The translations under genes and the position numbers were made by a program. Under the pieces are notes generated by a model that was given only the letters and a program-made list of their open reading frames with translations, did not search any database and had not been told where the DNA came from. A stretch of DNA of 64,000 nt from Lathyrus oleraceus (Eukaryota; Streptophyta; Magnoliopsida; Fabales; Fabaceae), in the NCBI RefSeq assembly GCF_024323335.1, contig NC_066579.1, positions 357,756,900 to 357,820,899 on the forward strand. The letters run 5' to 3'. This document shows, one piece after another, positions 48,700 through 60,717 of this stretch. Within the stretch, counting starts at the first letter, position 1; each line of letters starts with the position of its first letter.

Positions 48700-49310
48700 A
48701 GACAGCGCACCTTAGAGGGCGCTTTCTTAAAGAAGCGCACTCTAAAGTGAAGAGAAAAATAAGGAGGAATAGACAACGCACTTTAGAGGGCGCTTTTGCA
48801 ACAAAGCGCCCTCTAAAGTGAAACGAAAAAATAATGAGGAAATGGAGGGACACCAATAGAGGGCGCGTTTATGAAAGTGCCCTCTAAGGGTACCCTTAGA
48901 GGGCGCTTCTAAAAAAGCGCTCTCTAAGTCCATGTAAATTTCAGTTTATAAGGCGCTTTTGGAAAGCCTTAGAGAGCGCTTTTTAAAGAAGCGCACTCTA
49001 AAGTGAAGAGAAAAATAAGGAGGAATAGACAGCGCACTTTAGAGGGCGCTTTTGTAACAAAGCGCCCTCTAAAGTGAAGCGAAAAATAATGAGGAAATGG
49101 AGGGACACCAATAGAGGGCGCGTTTATGAAAGCGCCCTCTAAGGGTACCCTTAGAGGGCGCTTTTTAAAAAAAGCGCTCTCTAAGTCCATGTACATTTCC
49201 AGTTTATAAGGCGCTTATGGAAAGCCTTAGAGAGCGCTTTTAGAAGCGCCCTCTTAGGCCCCCTTTAGAGGGCGCTTTTTTTACACAAGCGCCCTCTAAG
49301 GTCCCCTTTA
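48700..49310. repeat. Left subterminal repeats of CACTA
   Basis: Inverted AGAGGGCGCTTT / AAAGCGCCCTCT pairs occur throughout. A larger unit of about 256 bp is duplicated in tandem: the GCGCACTCTAAAGTGAAGAG block starts near 48735 and again near 48991. Minus-strand ORFs over this zone are repeat by-products. Confidence 0.85.
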
Positions 49311-50018
49311 TTTAACATTAAAATTATAACATATATACTGCATGTCTCTTTATTTTCCCTCTCTATATGCTATTTCGTTTACGTAACTGGGTTTTCTCTC
49401 TACTGCGATTACTCTCTACTGCGATTACTCTTGTCCTCCGTTCGTTCTCCCTCCCTCACCGTCGTCGTCGCCGTCGCCTGTTTCTGCTGCTGCGTTCACG
49501 TTCACTGAGTTATCTACGTCCACCGTCGTTGTTCACTTTCTTCTCCATCGTTACCGTCACCTTGAAGGTATTTCTCTTCTCCATCGTTACCGTTCACTTT
49601 CTTCAGGTGTTTGATTAGGGAATTTTCTAAACTGAGTTTTACATTTTGTGCATTATGTTGATTAATGTTGTTTAGGGCAAACGAGCACTATATGGTGTTC
49701 ATGAGCACCTTGTTGTAAGGTTTTTTATTTCTGATTGAAAACTGATGTCATTTGGAGTGTGTTTGAGCTTGTGCTTGGAAGTTTGATGATTATGGATGCA
49801 AGTTTGTTCATGTTCCAAACACCATAAGTTTGCATTGGTCTTTTGTATGCAGTAGGTGTGTGTGAGTTTGTATTCAATAATGATGAAAAAAAAGAGAGTT
49901 TAGATTGTTGTAACATGAGAGAAATGGAAGGTATATGAATGTGTCTTTTGTGTAGCTTCACGAATATGGTCATTGTCTTACTTGGGTCTTATTGAATCAT
50001 TTCTATATTACAGATAAA

Positions 50019-53000
50019 ATGGCTAACCAAGACGATAGCCATGACGCGAGTGGATCACGTAACAATGTTGAAAAAGAAATCAAACGAGGATTGACTGTTA
50101 TGAAGTCAATCATTCGTGCAAGAGACAAGGGTGAAAAATTCGAAGTACATTGGAGTGCTGAAGACCAACTAATTGAGCCTAACGGTTCAATGTTGGCAAG
50201 TTACATTGGTTCCCTTGTTCGACAACATATTCCGATTACATGTGATAATTGGAGAAGTCCGGAATTGAAGGTTGGCAAAGAAAAAATATGGTCCGAGATA
50301 CAGGTACTTACCATATATTATTATATGTTTTTTTTGTTGACTATTTGTTGACCATATATTGTTATAATATTACTTATAATAACACACTCCATTTGTATGT
50401 TTTTTAGAGATCCTTTCACATCGATGAAAGCCGGCAAAAATATTGTATTCAATTGGCCGGAAAAAGACTCCGAGGATTTCGATCCTTTTTATCCAACAAA
50501 TTTCTCAAGGATGAGGAAGGAAACTTTGTTGAAGCAGAACGGCCAATGAAGTATGCGGAGATTATTTCAGCCGAAGAATGGGATAACTTTGTCGCCAAAC
50601 GAAGAAACGAAAAATTCCATGTAATGTCTATTAATTATGGTATTATACAATTGTTAAGTTACTTGGTTCTAATATGCCTTAAACTTTTTTATCCAGGAAG
50701 TAAGCGACAAAAATCGGAAAACGGCATCAAAACCCGCGTATCCGTACAAAAAAGGGCGTACGGGATATGCACGGTTACAACAAAGAATTGTGAGTATATT
50801 CAAATGCTATGAGCTTATACATTGTCACAATATGTTATAATTGATGATCTTATAATCTGATTCAATTTGTAGCTAACCGAGGAGAAAAGTGACGCAACAT
50901 CTCTTCCGGAGCACGTATTGTGGAAGGCTGCTCGGGTTGGGAAGGATGGGGCTGTCGTTGAAGCGGTTCAAAATGTTTATGACGAATGTGTAAGTATATG
51001 AAACATTATTTCTTTAATTATATTGAAAATTTTGTTAGACATATAATTCATTTTTAATCTCCTCTAATAATATTTCAGGAGACTTTATCCCAAACCTTAC
51101 CTTCAACCGAGGTCCAGGATTGCAGCAGCGTACTTAGTCGAGTACTAAATGTTCCTGAGTATTCCGGTCGTGTGAGGGGTAAGGGTTTTGGTGTGACTCC
51201 GTCGTCATTTTATAAAAAACCAAAAACAAAAAATCCTACCAACAAAGAGGTGATGGACACCTTGGCGGAGTTAAGGGCACAAGTACTCGAACTGCAAAAG
51301 GAGAATGCAAGGTATAGAGAGGAAAGGTGCGGCTCCGAGGCAAAAGATACTAGTGACCGAGCTAGTATCAATTGTCAACCGAAATTTCCCGAGGTAATTA
51401 TATATGTTATTATGAAATTAAAATAGCACTTTTTTACTTGACACATATACACGTTAACAATAACATTTATTATTGGTTTAGGGCATTACACCTTGTCAGC
51501 TGTATCTATCGTCACCAACTTATCGCATGGTTGGCAAGGGAAAAGTGCACAACACTTCGGGTGAATTACTTCACCATAATCCCCTCCCGGTGGGATATAT
51601 GAAAGTTTCGGTTGACCTTGTATTAGATACCGACGCGCTTCTACCATTACCTGACGTTGTTTCAGAGACAACGTTGATGCGAGAAGCAGTCGGATCCTTT
51701 GTTGGATGGCCGTCAGATCTAATTTTCCCAGATGCCGAGGTATATATGTTCTAAATGATTATGAATATTTAGTATTCACATTTCAATTCAGCTACAATTA
51801 TGATATTTAATCAATCCTTATTACATGGTAATGTTAGACTCCTACAAGACCCACACATAAAGCTGGTAAAGGGATATCAAGACGCATCGAGTCGGTTGCA
51901 TCTCAAAAAGAGGTACAAATATATATACCCATTGAATTATATACGCAACGATTCTGTTGCATCACAAAAAGTCATGATTTAATTTATATGAATTTTTAGG
52001 TTCCCGGTCGAAAGTTGAAAAAAGCTGGTAACGATATTCCAACGACGTCCGGGACAAAATCTCAAATTATGATGCGTCTTGAGAAAATGGTGGAAGAGTC
52101 CGATATTATGCACGGCGCCATCCGTAGTGTAGATTTTGATGAAGGTGTTTTCGGATTTGCTCATTCCGAAATAATTGCAAAGGAGGACATGCAACAACTT
52201 TTTGAACACGAAGAATTGGGCATCGCTGTCATTCATACATACATATGGTACTCCGATCAATCTATTATTTACTTACTTGAACAATTTATTTACACATTTC
52301 AATGAGTAGTCTAATGTTTATTATGTTTCTATTTAAGGTATATGTATGTAACATTGATGCGGGGAACTGAATTGTGTAACCGATTCAATTTTATTGCTGC
52401 TTCCCGTATCAACACAACTTTAATATCGAAAAATCCAACATCCGTAAAGAATGAACTAGTCGATAGATTCATGGCGGCCGGCGATAATACTACACCCAGT
52501 TTGTATTTTTTACCGTTTAATTCTGGCAACGGGTTAGATTTTCTTTCTAATAATTTCATTCTAATCTATGTATATCTTTTACGTAGAAAATTTTCATGCA
52601 TCTAAATTTTTGTTTTATTTTACAGTGGTCACTAGGTGTTGGTTGCTATAGATCTTTCGAGACTAATGGTGTATTATCTCGATTCGTTATCGGGTGATTG
52701 GAGTAAATATCCGAGTATGAAGAAGACGGTTGACCCGTAAGTGAAATTCCCCTAAATATTCGTGTGTATTTGTATATTTAATTATGTCTGTCAGATTGAT
52801 CTCAATATACGTTTTTATTTTGTTAGGGCAATACTAAAATTTAGATCGAAAAAGAATTACCGTAATAGGAAGGACATTACCTGGATCAGAGTTCAGGTAT
52901 ATATTAAGTATCTTATTTTTGCTTATAATAGTGTTTGTTTTTTTTCTTATAATAGTGTTTGTAAGAAATTAACTATATATATATTGTTTGTTTTTCTGTG

Positions 53001-53288
53001 TAGTGTCCTCAGCAAAACAATTCGGTCGATTGCGGATTTTTTGTATTGAGATTTATGAGAGATATCATTGCGTTGAATCGTATAGACATCCCAAAAATGG
53101 TATGGAATAATAACTTAGGGTTTATTTTAATATTATCGGATATTTCATCTAATTTGTTACTAAATCATGAATATGTTTTATTCTCTTAATTGTAGTACTT
53201 TGAGGAATACAAATCTTACTCAAGAGCTCATTTGGATGAAATGAAGGATGAATTGTGTCAATTCATTGTTGATCAAAGAATCATATAG
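50019..53288 (+). pseudogene. CACTA-borne Ulp1-like (C48) cysteine protease gene, 13 exons, one nonsense codon
   Basis: Exons are 50019-50303, 50408-50620, 50697-50789, 50873-50989, 51079-51393, 51482-51739, 51838-51912, 52000-52247, 52338-52532, 52626-52736, 52827-52896, 53004-53099 and 53196-53288. All twelve introns have GT...AG ends and the frame is continuous, giving about 720 residues. The N-terminal part (ITCDNWRSP, IWSEIQRSFHID, RGFRSFLSNKFL, GYARLQ) resembles the plant Ptta/En/Spm transposase family (PF03004). The middle has a coiled-coil-like helix (LAELRAQVLELQKENARYREE). The C-terminal third is a Ulp1/C48 domain: GH then VLVAIDLSR, YYLDSLSGDWSKYPS and QQNNSVDCGFFVLRFM, giving His, Asp and Cys. 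The sole defect I see is TAG at 52633-52635, where the family has Trp right after the catalytic His. Ulp1 proteases cleave SUMO. The role in transposons is unknown. Confidence 0.85.
52633..52635 (+). other. Nonsense codon beside the catalytic His of the Ulp1 domain
   Basis: The codons in exon 10 read GGT CAC TAG GTG TTG. Relatives have Trp (TGG) at this place, so one G-to-A change would account for it. It truncates the protein before the catalytic Asp and Cys. Confidence 0.8.
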
Positions 53289-53619
53289 CTAGGTTGTATA
53301 TTGTTGTACATATATGTATGGAATGTTGTTGTTGTATGCTGTTGTTGTATATATGTTGTATATTGTTGTTGTACTTTTACTAAATCATGAATATGTTGTT
53401 GTATATTGTTGATCAAAGAATCATATATTAATGTTGTATATATGGAGGATTAATGTTGTATATAAATGGATTCATGTTGTATATATCAATGGATTAATGG
53501 TGTATAATATTGGATTAAAGGATGAAATCAATATGAATTTTACACTTTTGCAGCATGCGAACAGGTTACCAATTAAATATCCACTGTTTTTCAAACAAAT
53601 TTTTTAAAAATAACTAACA

Positions 53620-53950
53620 CTTTAGAGGGCGCTTTCTGTAGGAAGCGCCCTCTAAACACTTTACATTGACAACTTTAGAGGGCGCTTTGTCCAGAAAGCG
53701 CCCTCTAAACACTTTACATTGACAACTTTAGAGGGCGCTTTTTCCAGAAAGCGCCCTCTAAGGTGTCCCTTTATGGATCACTCCAGAGGGCGCTTTTTTC
53801 TGAAAGCGCACTATAATGTGGCCCTTAAAGGGCCACTTTAGACAGCGCTTTCTCCAGGAAAACAAAGCGCTGTCTTTACCTATGCCAGCGCCACTTTAGA
53901 GGGCGCTTAAAAGCGCTGTTATAGGCCAAAATAAGCGCCCTCTTTTCCCT
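53620..53950. repeat. Right subterminal repeats of CACTA
   Basis: About five inverted pairs of TTTAGAGGGCGCTTT and AAAGCGCCCTCTAA. Two units around CACTTTACATTGACAACTTT are near-identical tandem copies (about 60 bp). Confidence 0.85.
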
Positions 53951-55268
53951 TATTTGGCGTAGTGCATTGATTGGGTATCTGTTTCCTATGATCATTTGTG
54001 GAGGTGGACATAAGACCATTGATTGGCACTCCATATCCTATCTTTGTTTTGTTTTGTGAGGAGTCAATTGTAAGTCCATTTATTGGCAGTTGTTTCCTGT
54101 GATCATTCATTGGAGATTAGTATAAGTCCATTGATTGGCATCTGGTATCCATGTTTTTTTTGTTTTGTGAGATTGGTGTAAGTCCATTGATTGGCATCTG
54201 GTATCCACGTTTTCTTTGTTTTGTGAGATTGGTGTAAGTCCATTGATTGGCATCCGGTATCCATTTATGTTGTTTATTTGTTATTCATTTGTTGCCTTTT
54301 CCAAAGGAATCACTTGGATCATCTACATATGATCTCAAGAGATGAACATCTAAGAAGTTTTTGCAGCCCTTAACCTTCACCCTTTTTGTTCTCTAAACCT
54401 CCATTTTGCATGTTAACTCAAACCAGAAAAATATAGTGCAAACATTTTCATTTCTTTTCAAATTAGAAACCTAGGCCTTAAGCCTTTGATTTTTCAAATG
54501 TCATTTTCATAATACTTCTCTTGAAGTGAATTCTAATCATACTTTGACCATCTTTATGAATAATCCTAATTGGTTAATTTCACTCATTCAATTGTTTTGT
54601 GGCTTTGTCCATTCTTGATAAGTTTTCATACATTAGCCATAGATCTCAATTATCTTAGTGGTTGATGTGAATCTCACCTTTTGTCCTTAGTGATTGAATT
54701 GTAAGACTTCCTTGCTTATTATAGGGTTAACCCCTCACTAGCAAGTTGAAGCTTTTCTCACATGGTGGACTTGTGGTTGTATAGGTTGAGTTTTCTCCCG
54801 TGGATAATGAAAGACCTTAGGGCTTTTGTTTAAAATCAACCCACTCATATTTTGGAAATCTTTTAGCCGAACTACGAGGTTTTGATCCTGTAAAGGTACG
54901 TAGGCAATGGTTTTCCATCCAAACACAAAAATAATAAAAATTGTATATTCTTTTCTCATCCTCCCAATCAATGTTTGCACAATAAATATTTTCGTAAACA
55001 ATATCTTTTGCAACAATTTGTGAAAAGGGTTCCCTAGGAGTACCTAGGATGCTTTGGGTGCCTAACACCTTCCCTTTGCATAATTACCCCCTTACCCAGA
55101 TCTCTGACCTTTCATTAGTTTTCTATGTGTAAAACTTCTTAGGCTTTTGTTCGCTTTTTAGCCATTCCTTTGGATAAATAAAAGTGCGGTGGCGACTCTA
55201 TATTTGTATGCTTTGCTTTTGATTTAGTCAATAAATCATAAAGTGACGAATACACCGCTACAGAAAAA

Positions 55269-55286
55269 TGGTGACTCTGCTGGGGA
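55269..55286 (+). other. PBS of Ogre element C (tRNA-Arg type)
   Basis: TGGTGACTCTGCTGGGGA lies six bases after the LTR end. It differs by one base from the TGGCGACTCTGCTGGGGA site of Ogre A and of the inverted-LTR element. Confidence 0.75.
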
Positions 55287-55490
55287 CGCTAAAACTTCCT
55301 AGTGGGTTTGCCAACTTTTCACAATTGTTGTGATATATTGTTTATGACATATTTTTGTACAATTTGGGATTATTGTATTGCTTGTAATGATTGATTTACT
55401 TGATATATCAATTGCTTGCTTGTTTGGTGATCTCTGTGAGATGAGTTCCATACCCGAACTCGAGTGGACCCTATGATAGGAGAATGACAT

Positions 55491-58400
55491 TGTCATACCC
55501 CAAAATTTGCCCGTTGATATTATAAAACATTTTTTCAAGATACTCTGACTTATTCTGCAAGGCACTAGTCTTCAAGGGACGAAAGCCCAGCTCACAATAG
55601 GCCCAATCCAGAAAATGGCCCAAACTGGCCTGCTCGCTAGGCGAGCAATTCCTTCGCCTAGCGAACCCCTCGTTATGACACTCGCCCCAGCGAAGCACCA
55701 GATCCAGTAAAAGCCCAAAATAGCTTGCTCGCTAGGCGAGCAACTCCTTCGCCTAGCGAAGCTTGCGAATGTCAGAATTTCTGGGCTTCATTCTGAGCCC
55801 ATTAGGTCACAACAAGAGCACTATAAATAGCCAAGCTTCAGTCACGAAAAAGAAGAAGAAGAGGAAGACGGACGAAAACCCTGGCACAGAAACCCTGGAG
55901 GCTACTTTAGAGAGTTCCGAGTGAAGAAACCCTGAAGGCCGCTCCTCCGCTCCGAAGCTACCGCCGCCCAACTCCATCCGATACCAAAAGTGATCAGTCT
56001 CTCCAACATAGCAGCTTAGTTGCAAAACAGGTTCGCGCATCACTATTGTTTTATGCTTTTAATCGGTAATCTCTATATATATAAAGCAGCATGATTGAAG
56101 TTTCGAATATGTAATTTGATTTCACATGCGAATTTAAATATGCTTGAATATCATGAATGTTTGTCCATGCTATTCCGGTAATCAAATGCCATAAAAGTTC
56201 AGGTTTTCGGAGGTCATGCTGCTGTCAAACTCCAAACCCGTGGCCGCTCGCTAGCACATCGCTAAGCGAGCCTGTAGCGAGCATTCGCTGAGCCTTCGCT
56301 AGGCGAAGCAGAGGCGAACGGGACAGTGGCTGCTTTGTTTCTTTTCTATTCTGCCTTATGTCTATCTAACCAAGACTTATTATAATTCTGCATCGTTTGG
56401 CCTGAGATTATGACTGTTGTGTTGTAGTGCAATTTTCAATTGTACTTTACTTTGATGCTCTAACCCGTGTGTTGAATTGTGCAAAGGTTTACATATTCCC
56501 GAGGAAACGGCCGGCTAGGTATCCGACTTTATGTGTGGGAGATCCTTATGGAGATTCACCCTGAATTACCCAATTGATTTTAATGTATTCATTTCATGGT
56601 GAAGATTCACCCTAATGGCTTAATTGATCTTAATGTATTGATTTTAATATGGACCTAATTACCTAATTGATTACGGCTATCTAAGTAATTACAACACATT
56701 GCCTTTAAATAAGTGATCTTGGACCTCTCTTTGTTACCCTACGATTACGGTATTATGGTCATGTCCCGCGAATGTGGGGATACACTTAGCAATGACCCTT
56801 CGGTTAAATCATCATAGTCCCTCGAATGTTGCCTTTGTCCCTCGATGACCCTTCGGTGTAGCCTACGGTTAAATGATGATCGTCCCTTCGAATGCTAAGG
56901 TATCCTCACAACTGTTGCCTTCAATGACCAATCGATGACCAATCGATGACCCTTCGATGACCCTTCTACATCCAAAGGATAAAACTGCTTACTTCTCAAT
57001 AGTAAGGACAATTTTACCCTCATAAGGATAGGAAATGCCCGGAAAGACCTCGGATAGGTATAAATCTTAATTGCTTATTCACAATTTAAAACTACTTTTC
57101 ACACCTTACACCTTTCAAAACCTCCATTAGAAAATCACCACTTGGCATACATTCGCACTAGAATCATTGCCGAGTTATATTTTTCTAAACTATTTTCAAA
57201 ACTAAACGAGATAACCACTTTGTATACATTCATTCAAGAATCATTACAAAGTTAAATTCTCCTTTTCAAAACATTTCCTACACATTTCTCAACCACTTTT
57301 TCAAACTAGAAAAACATAAATGATTGAGCAATTAAGAGCCCATGGATAACCATGGATACAAAGGGTGCTAACACCTTCCCTTTGTATAATGTACCTCCCG
57401 AACCTAAGAATCTAAATTAAGGTCTTTCCTGTTCTTTTCCACCTTTCCTTATTGGATAAAAGAAAAGTCGGTGGCGACTCTTGCTAACCGCGACATTGCG
57501 ATTAAAAAAAACACAAAAAGTCAGTTCACCGTATGACAGAACTAGTTCTCTCACTACTTTCTAATGGCTAGGATGAGTCAATTAGGGTTCTAAAGGTCTG
57601 GTTAATGCTTTGATGACACCACGCGAATGCCAAATTTTTCCTCAAGTAAACATGAGGAACATCAGGACATCCAAAGTGTCACATTAACCGTAGCCATCAT
57701 TTTAACCATTCCAGTATACGCCGGATAGTCGCGATGATTTATTGCTACTTACCTAAGGTACACTAGATCCGGGTGTAGGATCTTTCACTCAAAATTCCCT
57801 TAAAAGAAGGAACAATTTGAAAACATAAATGATTTTTTAAGGTGACCTCTCTTTGTAATCCCCAGCAGAGTCGCCAGTTCTGTCATACGGTGAACTGACT
57901 TTTTGTGTTTTTTTTAATCGCAATGTCGCGGTTAGCAAGAGTCGCCACCGACTTTTCTTTTATCCAATAAGGAAAGGTGGAAAAGAACAGGAAAGACCTT
58001 AATTTAGATTCTTAGGTTCGGGAGGTACATTATACAAAGGGAAGGTGTTAGCACCCTTTGTATCCATGGTTATCCATGGGCTCTTAATTGCTCAATCATT
58101 TATGTTTTTCTAGTTTGAAAAAGTGGTTGAGAAATGTGTAGGAAATGTTTTGAAAAGGAGAATTTAACTTTGTAATGATTCTTGAATGAATGTATACAAA
58201 GTGGTTATCTCGTTTAGTTTTGAAAATAGTTTAGAAAAATATAACTCGGCAATGATTCTAGTGCGAATGTATGCCAAGTGGTGATTTTCTAATGGAGGTT
58301 TTGAAAGGTGTAAGGTGTGAAAAGTAGTTTTAAATTGTGAATAAGCAATTAAGAGTTATACCTATCCGAGGTCTTTCCGGGCATTTCCTATCCTTATGAG

Positions 58401-59928
58401 GGTAAAACTGTCCTTACTATTGAGAAGTAAGCAGTTTTATCCTTTGGATGTAGAAGGGTCATCGAAGGGTCATCGATTGGTCATCGATTGGTCATTGAAG
58501 GCAACAGTTGTGAGGATACCTTAGCATTCGAAGGGACGATCATCATTTAACCGTAGGCTACACCGAAGGGTCATCGAGGGACAAAGGCAACATTCGAGGG
58601 ACTATGATGATTTAACCGAAGGGTCATTGCTAAGTGTATCCCCACATTCGCGGGACATGACCATAATACCGTAATCGTAGGGTAACAAAGAGAGGTCCAA
58701 GATCACTTATTTAAAGGCAATGTGTTGTAATTACTTAGATAGCCGTAATCAATTAGGTAATTAGGTCCATATTAAAATCAATACATTAAGATCAATTAAG
58801 CCATTAGGGTGAATCTTCACCATGAAATGAATACATTAAAATCAATTGGGTAATTCAGAGTGAATCTCCATAAGGATCTCCCACACATAAAGTCAGATAC
58901 CTAGCCGGCCGTTTCCTCGGGAATATGTAAACCTTTGCACAATTCAACACACGGGTTAGAGCATCAAAGTAAAGTACAATTGAAAATTGCACTACAACAC
59001 AACAGTCATAATCTCAGGCCAAACGATGCAGAATTATAATAAGTCTTGGTTAGATAGACATAAGGCAGAATAGAAAAGAAACAAAGCAACCACTGTCCCG
59101 TTCGCCTCTGCTTCGCCTAGCGAAGGCTCAGCGAATGCTCGCTACAGGCTCGCTTAGCGATGTGCTAGCGAGCGGCCACGGGTTTGGAGTTTGACAGCAG
59201 CATGACCTCCGAAAACCTGAACTTTTATGGCATTTGATTACCGGAATAGCATGGACAAACATTCATGATATTCAAGCATATTTAAATTCGCATGTGAAAT
59301 CAAATTACATATTCGAAACTTCAATCATGATGCTTTATATATATAGAGATTACCGATTAAAAGCATAAAACAATAGTGATGCGCGAACCTGTTTTGCAAC
59401 TAAGCTGCTATGTTGGAGAGACTGATCACTTTTGGTATCGGATGGAGTTGGGCGGCGGTAGCTTCGGAGCGGAGGAGCGGCCTTCAGGGTTTCTTCACTC
59501 GGAACTCTCTAAAGTAGCCTCCATGGTTTCTGTGCCAGGGTTTTCGTCCGTCTTCCTCTTCTTCTTCTTTTTCGTGACTGAAGCTTGGCTATTTATAGTG
59601 CTCTTGTTGTGACCTAATGGGCTCAGAATGAAGCCCAGAAATTCTGACATTCGCAAGCTTCGCTAGGCGAAGGAGTTGCTCGCCTAGCGAGCAAGCTATT
59701 TTGGGCTTTTACTGGATCTGGTGCTTCGCTGGGGCGAGTGTCATAACGAGGGGTTCGCTAGGCGAAGGAATTGCTCGCCTAGCGAGCAGGCCAGTTTGGG
59801 CCATTTTCTGGATTGGGCCTATTGTGAGCTGGGCTTTCGTCCCTTGAAGACTAGTGCCTTGCAGAATAAGTCGGAGTATCTTGAAAAAATGTTTTATAAT
59901 ATCAACGGGCAAATTTTGGGGTATGACA
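55491..59928. mobile_element. Inverted pair of LTRs (double-U3 structure) of an Ogre-related family
   Basis: Left arm 55491-57538 begins TGTCATACCCC and ends CACCGTATGACA. Right arm 57881-59928 is its reverse complement, of identical length (2,048 bp) and differing at only a few sites that I could find. The 342-bp spacer (57539-57880) ends with a minus-strand PBS next to the right arm. The PBS-adjacent bases gaac are mirrored directly after the left arm, so the palindrome extends past the LTR. Outer flanks are gacat (55486-55490) and gacag (59929-59933), a TSD with one mismatch. Both outer ends are U3 ends, unlike normal LTR elements. ORFs of 78 residues at 55807-56043 and 59376-59612 are the same sequence in the two arms. 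Confidence 0.88.
57859..57876 (-). other. PBS next to the right inverted LTR
   Basis: On the minus strand TGGCGACTCTGCTGGGGA lies four bases (gaac) after the LTR end at 57881. It marks the right arm as a 5' LTR of a minus-strand element. The left arm has gaact but then diverges, with no PBS. Confidence 0.8.
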
Positions 59929-60717
59929 GACAGAGTCTCGTCGACTTGTGTGGAGTTATTCCTTAGCAAGTTGACTTGCGAGTCCATTCACTTGGTGGAG
60001 GTCATATTGGATTAATGATGTCACACAAGTTATTTGTGGTTAGACATCATTCTTTCAATATGTGCCGTAGAAGCCAAGGACCTTAGTTTACCAAGCCCAT
60101 CTTGGCCTATTTTTAGGATGTAGTGCGGAGGTCGTTCAGATGTAAGATCTGATGCGATTGTTACGCGATACTACACTCATAAGAGTCTCTCTTGAGAATA
60201 TTTTTGGAATACGAGTATTCGTTCCTCCGATAATATTCGAAAGATGTGATGATGACTATGGGAACCTCTGGTAGAACATGTTCGGCAGGTTTAAACCATA
60301 GTACACTCCCTTTGGGTGGTTCTTAACCAAGACTCCATGCTCGTGACTCACAACAAACCCGTGATTCATGGTTGATCCGTTCACCCATCGTTAATATCAA
60401 TGGAACTTGGGTGTTGATAAGGTGCAAACCATAATCCACCAAAATGGATGATTGATATTAAGGATGGTTGAACTGTTCGTATATCGTTAATATCAATGGA
60501 ACTTGGGTGTCGATGCGGTGAAAACCATAATCCACCAAAATGGATGATTGATATTAAGGACAATACGAGCCATCCCATGACCTTTGTCTGGTGTGCTTTG
60601 CTTGATCCTTGAGTGTGATTGTTGCATTCATGCATTCATGCATTCATCTGCATCCATATCATCAGAAAAAGAAAATTTTCAAGGAACTTAAGGGGTTTAT
60701 TTGCAAAATTTTCAGAT

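Larger units (their letters stand above)
48679..53964 (+). mobile_element. Non-autonomous CACTA (En/Spm) DNA transposon with captured gene
   Basis: Terminal inverted repeats CACTACGCCAAA (48679 onward) and TTTGGCGTAGTG (ending 53964) are flanked by the 3-bp TSD cat (48676-48678 and 53965-53967), as required for CACTA elements. Subterminal regions (48700-49310 and 53620-53950) contain many copies of AGAGGGCGCTT and its reverse complement, the expected transposase-binding repeat zones. No TNP2/TnpD-type transposase is present, so movement would need help in trans. The only gene inside is a 13-exon Ulp1-like ORF. Confidence 0.95.
45017..55262 (+). repeat. 5' LTR of Ogre element C (split by CACTA)
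   Basis: About 4,957 bp after removing the CACTA insertion and its 3-bp TSD. The LTR has TG...CA ends and its end ACACCGCTACA is followed by the PBS. Small ORFs here are unsupported. Simple repeats occur near 53980-54270, where the phrase around ATTGATTGGCA recurs several times. Confidence 0.88.
55287..60717 (+). other. Leader of Ogre element C (interrupted)
   Basis: Two parts, 55287-55490 and 59929-60717, separated by the inverted LTR structure. No gene found. The second part contains a 96-bp tandem duplication (about 60389-60566), each unit with TTAATATCAAT and its inverted copy ATTGATATTAA, so each can fold into a hairpin. Confidence 0.65.

Noticed and set aside
48635..49196. Minus-strand ORFs repeating RGRFVAKAPSKVRCL-like peptides
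   Set aside because: Translation of CACTA subterminal repeats.
49367..49618. 83-residue Arg/Ser-rich ORF before the Ulp1-like gene
   Set aside because: Located in the presumed 5' leader of the Ulp1-like gene, with low-complexity composition; may be an untranslated leader or uORF.
55269..55286. tRNA-like sequence near LTR ends
   Set aside because: These are PBS sites of 12-18 bases complementary to tRNA 3' ends, not tRNA genes.
55807..56043. 78-residue ORF, duplicated at 59376-59612
   Set aside because: It is one LTR sequence in two inverted copies; its presence in both is explained by LTR identity, not selection.
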